Below, in pieces: positions 32,526 to 43,173 of a DNA stretch of 64,000 nucleotides. A program made the translations under genes and the position numbers. Numbering within the stretch: position 1 is the first letter of the stretch; every line of letters starts with the position of its first letter. The notes under the pieces are model-generated. The model did no database searches. It saw only the letters and a list, made by a program, of their open reading frames with translations, and was not told the origin of the DNA. Source of the DNA: Cladosporium sp. IMV 00045 (lineage: Eukaryota; Ascomycota; Dothideomycetes; Cladosporiales; Cladosporiaceae). The DNA lies in contig MSJI02000368.1 in NCBI GenBank assembly GCA_001931905.2, forward strand, positions 48,482-112,481, written 5' to 3'.

Positions 32526-35302
32526 ATGGCGTTCCCGGAGCGCCTCCAGAGGGTTCTCACGCTTCTTCTGGCACCTCTCGCCCTGGCGCAGAACGATGGA
32601 ACCTTTCAATGCTCCAACTCATCCTCCGCAGCATTCGAAGCTGACTTCACCAACCTGGGCTGCTACAATGATAGCAGTGTCAGTATCTTGTCGGCTGCCA
32701 AGCTGAGTACCATCGCCATGACACCCTCATTTTGTGCGAGTTGGTGCGGCGAGAGGGGTTATGCGTACGGTGGGATTAATTTCGGGACGCAATGCTTCTG
32801 TGGGAATCAGCCGAATTTCGAAAACGCGAATGAGATTGATGAGGATCGTTGCAATCCTTGTCAGACGGAGCCGGAGAGCAAGTGTGGTGCTACCTATCTG
32901 TAAGTTTGTTCGTTTTGATTGGTGAACATGTCGCTAATTGTTCGGTTAGTATGACTCTTCTCGAGATCAACAATCCACAGGGCAACGCAACAATTGGGGC
33001 GGACCTCTTCACGCCTGCTTGTCAAACGAGTCCACTGTGCTCCAGAGATGTCTGTGACACCTCACTGAGCATATCTGAGCGTGTAGCTTCCCTGGTGAAC
33101 GAATTGACTTTGGATGAGAAGATTCACAACCTTGTCGACGCTTCTGCTGGATCGCGAAGGATCGGTCTGCCGTCTTACGAATGGTGGAGCGAAGCTACTC
33201 ACGGCGTTGGCTCAGCACCGGGTGTGCAATTTACTCCCTCACCGTACAATTTCAGCTATGCCACCAGCTTCCCTTCTCCGATTCACTACGCCGCTGCATT
33301 CGACGACGAGCTCATCAAAGCTATTGGTCAAGTCATTGGACGCGAGGGCAGAGCCTTTGGCAACAACGGATACGCCGGCTTCGACTATTGGGCTCCGAAC
33401 ATGAACAACATGCGTGATCCTCGCTGGGGACGAGGCCAAGAGACGCCTGGTGAGGACGTGCTGCATGTTCAGAACTACATTCGCAACTTCGTGCCGGCCA
33501 TGCAGGGTGACGACCTTGACAACAAACAAATCATCGCTACTTGCAAGCACTACGCTGTCTACGATCTCGAGACTGGCAGGTACGGCAACAACTACAATCC
33601 CACGCAGCAGGATCTTGCCGACTATTACCTGGCCCCTTTCAAGACCTGTATCCAGGAGGCTCACGTCGGAAGTGTCATGTGCGCTTACAACTCTGTTCTG
33701 GGCATCCCGTCGTGTGCTAGCGAGTACTTGCTCGAAGAAGTTCTTCGGGAGCACTGGAACTTCACAGCCGACTACCACTACGTCGTGGGAGACTGCGGTT
33801 CTGTAGGCGATATTTACGATTGGCACAATTTCACCGAAAACTACGAGGACGCTGCTACCGTCTCTCTCAATGCCGGGACCGATCTTGACTGTGGCTCGAC
33901 TTTCATTTCGCTGAACGAGTCGTTGGCTGCAAATACCACCACCGTCGCTCGCGTTGACGAGGCGCTTACCAGGCTCTACCATGCACTGTTTACTGTCGGT
34001 TTCTTCGACGGTGGCAAGTACGAAAGCATTGGTTGGGATGATGTGGGCACTCCTGAGGCGGATGCTCTTGCGTATGAGGCCGCCGTCGCAGGTCTTACGC
34101 TTCTGAAGAACAGCAAGGACTTTCTGCCAGTGGACGATGGCCGTAAACGCAAGGTTGCCCTCATTGGGCCGTATGGCAATGTGACAGAAGAAATGCAGGG
34201 CGCGTATTCTGGAAGAGCTAGACAAATCGTCAGCTTGCTGGAAGCATTTGACGGATATGGCGTTTGGGACGTCACCTATGAGGAGGGCACGGGTATTGCG
34301 ACGAACAGTACGGACGGTTTTGACGCTGCCGTTTCTGCCGCGGAAGACGCCGATCTTGTCATCTACGCTGGAGGACTTGACAACTCTCTTGAGCGGGAGA
34401 CTAGAGACAGAACCACACTCGAATGGCCTGGCAATCAGCTTGCCCTCATTGGAGAGCTGGCCAACACCGGCAAGTCTGTCGTTGTGCTCCAGTTCGGTGG
34501 CGGACAAGTCGACGACTCTGCAATCCTTCGCAACAAGAACGTCAAGGCTCTCATCTGGGCCGGCTATCCCAGCCAAGCAGGTGGCACTGCCCTACTCGAC
34601 GTTCTGACGGGCAGGAAGTCGATCGCCGGACGTCTGCCCATCACTCAATACCCAGCTTCTTATGCTGATGAAGTTAGCATCTACGACATCAACCTTCGAG
34701 CGAACGATACCTACCCTGGCCGCACATACCAGTGGTACTCCGGCAAACCCGTCCTTCCCTTCGGCTACGGCTTGCACTACACCAGCTTCTCAACAAAATG
34801 GACTCAAAAGCTGCAAAAGAGGTACAACATCCAAGAGCTCGTCAAACAAGCCCGCTCCACTTCCAACTCCGCCACCATCCTCCCAGACACATTCCCCTTC
34901 GCCACCATCCAAGCGCGCGTGAAGAACACCGGCCGTCGCGTCAGTGACTACGTCGGCCTCCTCTTCCTGTCGAGCAAGAACGCCGGCCCCGCTCCACGAC
35001 CCAACAAACGTCTCGTCTCCTACGCCCGCTTGCACGATGTCGCGGTTCGCGGCTCGCAGACTCTCGATCTGCCGTTGACGCTGGGCTCGTTGGCACGCGC
35101 GGACGAGAACGGCGATATGGTCATTTACCCTGGCAAGTATAAGCTCGCGCTCGATGTTGACGAGCGCATTTCATTCACCTTTGAGTTGAAGGGAACGCGG
35201 GAGGTTGTCGAGTCGTTGCCGAAACCGAGGGATGAGTATGAGTTCACGGTGCCGGTGACGATTCAGCCACCGAGCTATGCGGATTATGGAGAGAATGTTT
35301 AG
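32526..35302 (+). CDS. WSC-domain GH3 beta-xylosidase-like enzyme, right copy
   Basis: Exons 32526-32899 and 32950-35302 give 908 residues, the same as the left copy, with the intron in the same codon. I count about 52 amino-acid differences and no indel (about 94% identity). All WSC cysteines and all GH3 motifs, including the GDCG nucleophile block, are unchanged. Differences cluster in the signal peptide and in the C-terminal half (for example near LTLGSLA and KWTQKLQKRYN), away from the active site. Such a pattern fits selection to keep both enzymes working. Expected role: secreted exo-acting glycosidase on xylo-oligosaccharides or related sugars. Confidence 0.93.
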
Positions 35303-35507
35303 GATGTCATCGTAGACTTAGGGCTAAGAGACAAAATTACACATTGAAACGCGAAATTGATGTCGACTGAATAGGAAGGACGGCGACCTTTGACCCTCTG
35401 AAATCACATACCATGCCCGCACGCGACAATTTCTTCGATGAAAGCGAGATCAACGAACGTAGACCGTGCTCACCATGCCAGCCACGTTGTTGTAGGGAGA
35501 ACCAATG

Positions 35508-35653
35508 ATAATCATCTCCCCCGGTCGTGCACGAGTAAAAGTGAGGAGAAAAGACCGCGGGGAAAGAGGAGGAAAAGGGAGAAGAAAGACGCCACGCTTG
35601 GGCGCACCAAGCCAACCGAGCGCTAATGCAGGAACCGTTTCACCCAATTTAAA
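35508..35653. repeat. near-invariant non-coding block, right copy
   Basis: Matches 24765-24910 with one mismatch in 146 bases, well above the similarity of its flanks. Contains runs such as GGGGAAAGAGGAGGAAAAGG on the plus strand. Confidence 0.7.
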
Positions 35654-36434
35654 TGCAAGAGGATCACGCGACGAAGAAGGGTTTCCAGGTTCATTTACTT
35701 GCTCATATGCGCAGAATCTAACGACTCGATTTTCAAACGTATCATGAAAAGGCCAGCGCAAGAGGCGAAGAAGAATGTTTGGCCCATCGGCACGCTCGCT
35801 GCCGAGGAGTGAAAACTCTTGCCTGCCAAGTCAACAGAAGGAAGAAAAGATACATGAAAAAAACTCAGTGCTCTTCGGTCCCATGGGACGACTTGATTGT
35901 TTCCCCAACAAGGCGCGCAACGATTTTTTCCATGGTATTGTCGAAAATACCATACAAGTTTGCTTCACGGCCTTGAGAGTAACAAGGCCAGACAGACAAA
36001 CCAGTCCGTGCTCTGTCACTCTCTAACTTGCTAGTCAGTGGTTGTTAGTGAGACATTCCAGCCCTGAGCAACCATGCGTTTTGGGCGGCTAGGTAAACCG
36101 AACGGTTGCAATGGGGGGAAGAAGCGAAGAGAAAGAGGAGGTGGTGTGACCGATCTGTATTGCGGCGGTGGCACAGTCTGTTGTGGTTTTCGTGGAAATT
36201 TCAAGTTCCCGCGCATGCGATCGAACGCCCATTGGCTCGCGATGGCGCAGTCAATGCGATGTCAATCTATACCAGCGCACCGGTTGGGTTTAGTCAGGCA
36301 ATCAATTGGCAAAGCGACATTAAACGCGCTTCGGCTAGTTGGTCGGGCTTGGGCTCTGCTGCCGTCCCAACCTTCGGAGGGGGGCGTGTCTCGTGTACCA
36401 GTGTATACAGCGAGTGATGAGTGAGTACCATGCT

Positions 36435-36440
36435 TATATA
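36435..36440 (+). promoter_or_regulatory. TATA box of right GPI-type gene
   Basis: TATATA in GCTTATATACCCGAAAGCC, about 570 bases before the ATG at 37011, as in the left copy. Confidence 0.55.
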
Positions 36441-37010
36441 CCCGAAAGCCTGACATTTCGCTGGGCGAGCTTCTTTTTTCTTCTCTTTTTTCTTCGTTGC
36501 GCTATCCGGGATAACCACACTCACGCTCTTTATCAACAACCACTGTCGCCCATTTGCCAACTGCTGCTGGACAAGCAACTCGACGATCGTTTTGACCAAC
36601 ATCGACTCACTGTCTTTACCGCCGGTTCAACCAAACCGCACACGCTCTTTACTGGAAGTCTTTCGCAGACCCAAACATACTATACCCCATACTATCCGAC
36701 TCACCTTGTTACGCGATCGACTCGCTTCTTCAACAAACACAGTCTCAGACGCTTGGCGTTTCATCTGAGCGACGAACAGCACCAGTGTCTCTTCATTCGC
36801 GCCGCCAACTCTCGTAACGCAGCAATCGCCCATTTTCCAAATCGTTCGACTCCCAATTCCACATCGTCAACAGTAAACATCAACTCCGGAATCGCCACAT
36901 CCCGCATTCCAATCTCCGTCACCGCACATCAAAGCATCCCAAGAACCCGGAACCGAGCCTCAACAATCAAATCAACCCTATTGCGTTCCTTCTCGAAAGT
37001 CCAGAACACC

Positions 37011-37403
37011 ATGCGCCTCTCAGTCGTGGCAACGACGCTCTTCCTCGCTGTGGCGTCCGCCCAGCCGCAGGAAGCCTACGATTCTTCTCCTGATGACGTC
37101 CGCTCTACCACATGGACTCTGACGCGCACTGTCAATCGCGTCGTTCAGACTGTCACCGCCACTCGTGACAATTCCTCGCACCCGACGACCACCGTTTCGC
37201 CGCCGCTGAATACCGCCAGCCTGGAGGTGACGCCGTATGGCAATGGCACTGCATCGACTGTAGTGGGGACTGGCGCTGGGCCGTCGGGTAGCGGGGCTAC
37301 TCAGGCGCCTACTGATGTGCCGTTTTCGGGTGCTGGAAAGGTCGGTTTGGAGGGTTTGGACTTGATGGCTGTTGTTGGTTTGGTGGGATTGGTTGGGTTG
37401 TGA
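37011..37403 (+). CDS. small secreted GPI-anchor-type protein, right copy
   Basis: 130 residues, same length as the left copy and five substitutions away (for example DRVVQ to NRVVQ and GFMAV to DLMAV). Signal peptide, Thr/Ser-rich middle and hydrophobic C-terminus are all kept, so both copies should be processed alike. No enzymatic domain. The start chosen is the ATG that begins the signal peptide and is shared by both copies. Confidence 0.75.
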   Translation: MRLSVVATTLFLAVASAQPQEAYDSSPDDVRSTTWTLTRTVNRVVQTVTATRDNSSHPTTTVSPPLNTASLEVTPYGNGTASTVVGTGAGPSGSGATQAPTDVPFSGAGKVGLEGLDLMAVVGLVGLVGL

Positions 37404-38178
37404 TTTTGAGGGTTGTTGGTGTTTTTTCATTTTTTTTGGTTTCGTCGCGAGATCACGTATATTGGGATGTCCTATGAATGTTGTTATTGTTGCTTTGGGA
37501 GAGCTTGATGATGATGGAGATATCTGTATGTTTCAAATACCATTCTTCCCTTACTTTCTTTCGTTTGAGTTTCTATTCGATTTGTGAGATTTGTCTCGTT
37601 TCTTGCAGTGGAGAACGAAGAAGCCAAGTGGCGTTCCGATTTTGCGTTGGAGAGCAATCGTTTTATTGTGGAAGATAGTCTATCGTATATCATCTGCATT
37701 TTGACAGATTGACATGCCTTAGTGACTGCGTTTTTCCTACAGGACACTATGATCTGTCCATCTGTGTTCAGAAGGCTGAATCACATGCGTGGTACATGTA
37801 AAAGAGATTGCAACATTGTGCTCATTTCTTTTACCCGGCCGGACAGATATCTCGTTATTTATCCGATAGAGACATTTGAGGGCAGGAAAATGAGAACAGT
37901 CTCACATTGAAGAAAGAGAAGTTAGGTGAAGATAAGGTCAGTACCTTCAGTAATTTGTCTCCACTTTAGCATGGTGGGATGTGTGCTTGCCCCGCCGATC
38001 TGCCTTCTCTGACGTGACCGACTTTGTGTGAGTCGTTGTTGGCTCGACAAACTACTTCTGTTGACTTTTTGTTTTTTGACAAAAAGTGTTCCTTCTGCAC
38101 TTCATACTGTTCTTGAGTCTCCAAGTGCTTTTGAGCCTTCTGTCTTTCCCGCAGATCTCTATTACACATCTACCCACC
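37404..38178. other. intergenic region and HBS1 promoter, right copy
   Basis: About 775 bases. The last 240 bases before the HBS1 ATG are highly similar to the left copy, with a CTTGAGTCTCC to CCCGCAGATC leader stretch. No other feature seen. Confidence 0.55.
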
Positions 38179-40725
38179 ATGTCCGGCCACAAACGAGTCA
38201 AGGACATCGACTACGACGACGACGACATCTACTCGGGCGACGAAGAGGAATATGAGAACACAGGCGATGACGGCTTGACCGAAGAGGATAGACACAACTT
38301 CTCCACCCTGACGCCAGTCGTGCGTGCAGAGCTGGACGAAGCCGGCGTGCAAGTAGCCAACAAGGAAATTGAAGATGCCCTCTGGCACTACTTCTGGGAC
38401 GTGGGCAAAAGCGTGAGCTACTTGAAAAACGCAAAGCAACCCAAAACACCGTCGGCAAAATCGACACCCAAGGAGAAGCCAAAGAGCAAATTCGACCAAG
38501 CGCAGGAGAAGAGCGCCGAGAAAGCTGGAGGTGAGTTACTCTTTTCCATTTTCCAGTTTTTGCTTCCACAGCTGGACCTCTGGAGCTCTGGGGAGGGGTC
38601 TTGAGGTGGGCTACGGCTGGCGCAAGCAGCTTCGACTGACTTGTTGCGAGAAAGAATGTCGCCCGCCTCGTGACATCTCCCAAACACCGCCTGGAGGCTG
38701 GTTCGCCAACGTTTCCTGGAGCGACGTGCCGGCCCACATGACTGGAGATCTGGTGCCTTCGCAACCTCAAAGGCCCGCGCCGAAGCTGCTGGGCGGCTCG
38801 AGTAAATTGGCGAAACTTGCGGAAGAGCGTAGGAAGAAGGCAGAGGCGGCGAGGCAAGCACCTGCGCAGTCTACCGAGGCGGAGGCGAAGAAGACGGCGA
38901 GTGCGTTGGATCGTTTGACGCTGGGGAAGTCGACGGGACAGAAACAGGATACTCCATCTGCGCCTGTGCCGGAGCCTCGAAAGTACATTTCAAGAAAGAG
39001 AAGAGAGTCGACACCACCGCCTGCAGAGCCGGAGCCTGAACCGGAGGAGGAACAAGAGCAATTGCCAGATTTAAGAGCTCCTCCCACAGCTTTCGGTCGA
39101 GCTATATCTACCTGTCCCATCACTGGAAATCCCAATAAGCCCATGACCCTCCAGGACATGCTTGGATCAGCCACGAAAACAGACGCTTTCCAGAACCCTT
39201 CCCCGGACGATGTTGTCTCCCGCGCGCAAAGTGGAAGCAAAGGCTTGAGTAAATAGAGAAAGCACCTGCTAATTATCTACCACAAGCCCCCGGCAGTTCC
39301 GGCACCTCTACACCAAAATCAGGCAAGGCCGTCAACAACCTACAAAAGAAGACCGAGAACCTCAACCTGAACGCCACTCCACCAGCGCCTGTCCAACCCA
39401 AAATCAAGTCCAAGAACCTCGACGTCCCCAAGCTATGGGAAGAAGCCGCCCCATCCCTCAAACCATCCGCCGCTTTCGTCGTCATCGGCCACGTCGACCA
39501 CGGAAAATCCACCCTCATGGGCCGTCTACTCCTCGACACCGGCGCCGTGCCACAGCGAGATATCGACAAGTGCCGCAAAGAGGCTGCTGAGAAGGGCAAG
39601 GGCTCTTTTGCTCTCGCGTGGGTTATGGACACGAGTTCGGACGAGCGCGAGCGTGGTGTCACGGTAGACATTGCTCAGCACTTCTTTTCAACCGAGAACG
39701 CGGATTTCGCAATTCTCGACGCCCCAGGGCACAGAGATTTCGTGCCGAACATGATCGGAGGTGCTGCGATGGCTGACTTGGGTGTCCTTGTTGTGGACGC
39801 CAATCAACTCGAGAGTGGCCTCAAAGGTCAGACGAAAGAGCACGTTCTGCTGGCGAAAGCAGTTGGGCTGGAGAGGATGATCGTCGCCGTCAACAAGATG
39901 GACGGCACGACGCCTGAGTGGGACAGGAACGTTTTCGAGCAAGTCAGCGGCCAAGTGAAGAAACTCCTAGCCGAGACTGGTTTCGATGACGAGCAAATCA
40001 AAGTGGTGCCCTGCTCAGGTCTCAGCGGCGACAACGTGGCCAAACCACCTTCAAGCAGCAACGCAGCTTGGGTCTCCGAGTCTTGCGACACACTGACATC
40101 CGCACTCGAATCCATGGCCGCCACCGTCCACACCTCAAGCGAGCGCGTCAAAGGTCCCCTCCGTATGCAAATCACCGACATATTCCGCGGCGGCGTGCAG
40201 AACCCCTTCTCCGTCTCCGGACGCTTGGCGAGCGGCCACGTACAAGCAGGCGACAACATCACCGTCCAACCGCGCGGCGAAAAAGCCCTCGTGAAAAGCG
40301 TCGACGTCTCCAACGAACCCCGCGACTACGCCGTGGCAGGCCAACTGGCCACTCTCCACCTCGACAGCGGCGACATGGAATCTCTCGAGCGCAACCTCAA
40401 AGCGGGAGATACGCTCTGCTCGGCATCGAAGCCTGTGCCGGTCGTGAAGGAGTTCGAAGCGCAGATTGATGCTATCGGCACCCTTTTGCCGAGTGGTGTC
40501 GATGTGCATGTGGGCAGGTTGCATGTTCCTGGTAGGATTGCGGGACTGTTCGAGTTGAGGGAGAGGAAGGGTGGGGAGGTCACTAAGAAGAAGCCGAGGG
40601 TTGTTATGCCGGGGCAGTTTGTCAGGGTTAAGGTGGCGGTGGAGGATGGGGTGGCTGTTGAGGCGGGGAGTGGGGTTGTGCTCAGGTCGGGAGGGGAGAC
40701 GGTGGGAAGGGGTGTTGTTGGTTAG
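38179..40725 (+). CDS. HBS1: HBS1, ribosome-rescue translational GTPase
   Basis: Three exons (38179-38530, 38655-39248, 39287-40725) join in frame to 794 residues. Exon 1 codes for the HBS1_N domain (ALWHYFWDVGKSVSYL near residue 75). Exon 2 codes for a disordered linker with the short conserved block WFANVSW and LLGGSSKLAKLAEERRKK. Exon 3 carries an EF-Tu-like GTPase with GHVDHGKST near residue 384, DAPGHRDFVPNM, and NKMD for guanine recognition, then two beta-barrel domains. Hbs1 pairs with Dom34/Pelota to split stalled ribosomes in no-go and non-stop decay; that role is known for the family. The acceptor of intron 1 (AAAG at 38651-38654) was chosen for frame and is the least certain border. 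The gene spans the right edge of the tandem duplication. Its paralogue SUP35 lies 11 kb downstream. Confidence 0.92.
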
Positions 40726-40870
40726 ACTATGGAGGGTTTCTGGAAAGGAAAGGCATTGTTCGTTGGTATACACCGAAAGCGAAAAAGGCATATAGACACG
40801 CGGAAAATGATACCCTGCATTTACGGAAAGCAACCAAAAACGAAACCCTCACATCCCTCCAAAACCAGTC

Positions 40871-41999
40871 TCAATTATCAGTAAACCGCGTCCCCAACCC
40901 CTTAGCCTGCTTCATAATCCACTCCCTCGCCGTCAAATCCTCCTGCACCTCCCCCTCCGCCAGCGGCGGCACTCCCTCCCCCTCCAACCGTCCCAGACGA
41001 CACCCATCCTCCGGCCTCACAAAATACACAACCGAATACCTCGGCCAAACGCCCTGCTCCCCCGGCGCAGGCACAACCCGATGCCGTCCCGAGCACACCG
41101 CCCCATTCGTAAACCGCACCATCGCATCCCCCAAATTGACAATCGCGCACCCCTTCCTGGGCTTCACCCACAACCACTCGCCCTCCCCCTCGGGCTCGAG
41201 CGGGCCCGCTTTGCGCGCGGACGAACTCCAAACCTGCAGGCCGCCGAGCCAGTTCATCAGCACCGTTATGCTGCCGAAGTCTGTGTGCGAGGGGGTTTGG
41301 ATTTCGGGCATTTCCGGGCTGGAGCGGGGTGGGCCGCGGGTTAGGCGCACCAGGTCGCCGGAGTTTTCTTCGATGCGGTGCCGGGATGTGATATCTTGCG
41401 GGTCGATGCCGAGGCGGGACGCGAGGAGGGAGAGGATGTGTAGACCAGTCGAGTGGGAGGCGCGCATGTAGGCGTTTAGCAGGGGGCGGTGGGAGAGGAT
41501 GAGGGGGGGCCAGGGGCGGGACATTGAAGTGGGTGGTGTGGAAGCGGGGAGGGTCAGGTCGTTCTTGGAGATGTTGAAAAATTCCGCCGTGTCTTTCGTG
41601 CCGGCTTTGTCGGTCACGGTGGCGCCGACGCGCTTGTATCTGTGTGGACTTATTAACGATCATTCATTTTGGAAAGAAGAACAACAAAACTCACCCATCC
41701 AACTGCCCCTCCCTCATCCTGTATTCCTCCTTCTCCTCCACCGGCAACCTGAAGAACTCCTCCGCGAGACGACATATCTCATCCGCGCCGTGCAGTATCG
41801 TCTCGCCGCTCTCGCAGCCGGGGAGTTCGAGGTAGAAGAAACCGCGGGATTTGCACGCTTCGAAGACGCGGTCTTGCTCGACGGAGTCTTGGGAGAGGAG
41901 TTTGGGCAGGGAAATGGTTTCGAGGTCGACGCATTTGAGAGACGGGGAGGAGGGAAAGGGAGGGTAGGAGGAGGGGGTGAATTCGGTGGAGTGCGGCAT
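40871..41999 (-). CDS. 2-oxoglutarate/Fe(II)-dependent oxygenase, IPNS-like
   Basis: Two exons, 41999-41695 and 41639-40871, separated by a 55-nt intron, give 357 residues from MPHSTEF. The frame is also open upstream to an ATG at 42185, which would add 62 residues (MLLSNTSRIRLLF and so on) that resemble a mitochondrial targeting sequence; 357 is closer to the family norm. An N-terminal DIOX_N region (FEACKSRGFFYLELPG) precedes the double-stranded beta-helix. Iron ligands are His and Asp of SHTDFGS and the later His of SGRHRV; RYSVVYF supplies the Arg/Ser that bind 2-oxoglutarate. Fungal members hydroxylate or cyclise small molecules. No biosynthetic cluster surrounds it, so the substrate is unknown. 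It converges on HBS1 with 145 bases between stops. Confidence 0.87.
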
Positions 42000-42185
42000 T
42001 CTGTCTTTGGTTTTGGTTTTGGTGTTGGGGGAGGGAGGTGGAGGGGTTTGTTTTGGGGTTGGGTGGTTGGTTGTTGATTGCGTTCTTAGATGTGATGCTT
42101 GTACTGGGAGTCTTTGTACGGAGAAGGTTGATCTGAGAGGACTATTGAACAATAGACGAATTCTCGAGGTGTTACTGAGAAGCAT

Positions 42186-43173
42186 GTGAGGGTTTTTTGA
42201 GATGGTAGATATGCCTTCGACATGGAAGAGGGAGACCCATCACGTCGAACGAAGGATGCTATTATACCTTACCTACCTGCATGCCCTTACTCCATGTGAA
42301 GACCTCGGGAGGGGTAGCAGTTCGGTAGAAGTAGACATGAGGTCAAAAGGCGGAATGGTTACGCGTTAGGAAAAGCCGAAGTGCCGTGGTGGAGAGTAGT
42401 AGTGTTAGGATTTGCGGGGGATGTTCGTCTGGAATGGCTGGACCCTCGGCATCTACATGAGTGATGGGAATGTGTGTCGTTCCTATTGACTACACGCGAT
42501 GAGTTTGTAAAGAAGCGATGTGAGCCAGAAAACACGGCTTGTCGAACAAATCTCCTCCGATCCAAATCTGACCAATTGTCGTGACGGAGAACCAACTCAG
42601 TCTGTATAAGTTCTACGACTGCATTGTCCAATGAAGTCGTCAGGACAGCGGTCATATGTCTTGTAAGACGCGAGGAACTAGGGAGGGGTGACCCACTAGA
42701 TGATCTTGTCGGCCTTGCTGCGAGTAATTGCAAGGATGCATGGCAGAAGAAGCAGATGATGTTTACAGAACAGACAGAACGCGGCCCAGAAAAACCCCAA
42801 TCCGAACAAACTCCAATTCAGACCAACCTCAACCCATACAGACCCCAAATCCACACGTAAAAGAAAAGAAAAACCTACCTTCGAGGATATGTGCAAGCGC
42901 TTGAGAGAACCTGGAAACACTGTTTGATTGCTTAGCCTATGCTTAATCATAGTGGGTATTAGGATACTTCTCAAATGCAAGTTGTGCAAGCATTCGCCGC
43001 CGGGCGCATTTGTTATATCAAAACTCCTCCTTTGCTGGGTATATCTTCTCGTGCCGTGCGTGATGGACTTGAGCCATGGCTGAACGCCTCGATGATGAGG
43101 ACAAGCCAGCATAAGCCCGTCATTTGCGAACGTATAGCCTCGTGGTCTTGACATTGATCGAATGGAAAGCGCT
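42186..43173. other. intergenic region between two minus-strand genes
   Basis: About 1 kb with the 3' flank of the Tudor protein gene and the promoter of the oxygenase. No frame with a recognisable domain; short open frames on both strands have no family motif. Confidence 0.5.

Larger units (their letters stand above)
35303..37010. other. intergenic region, GH3 to GPI-type gene, right copy
   Basis: About 1.7 kb, counterpart of 24556-26257, with the near-invariant block (35508-35653), a conserved TATA box and the long leader of the GPI-type gene. A long open frame that runs through the leader into the gene exists only in this copy and is judged accidental. Confidence 0.55.
27945..38547 (+). 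repeat. tandem duplication unit, right copy
   Basis: Direct repeat of 17204-27785. Gene order, orientation, intron positions and most intergenic DNA are kept, with few net indels over 10.6 kb. The right copy runs on without a break into the complete HBS1 gene, so its right end is the original single-copy junction. Confidence 0.93.

Noticed and set aside
33239..34576. 445-codon minus-strand open frame opposite the right GH3 gene
   Set aside because: Antisense shadow of a conserved gene; the left copy breaks the same frame into pieces.
36339..37403. 354-codon open frame that includes the right GPI-type gene plus 224 upstream codons
   Set aside because: The left copy has stops in the same stretch, and the composition is that of a pyrimidine-rich leader. 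The signal peptide begins at 37011 in both copies.
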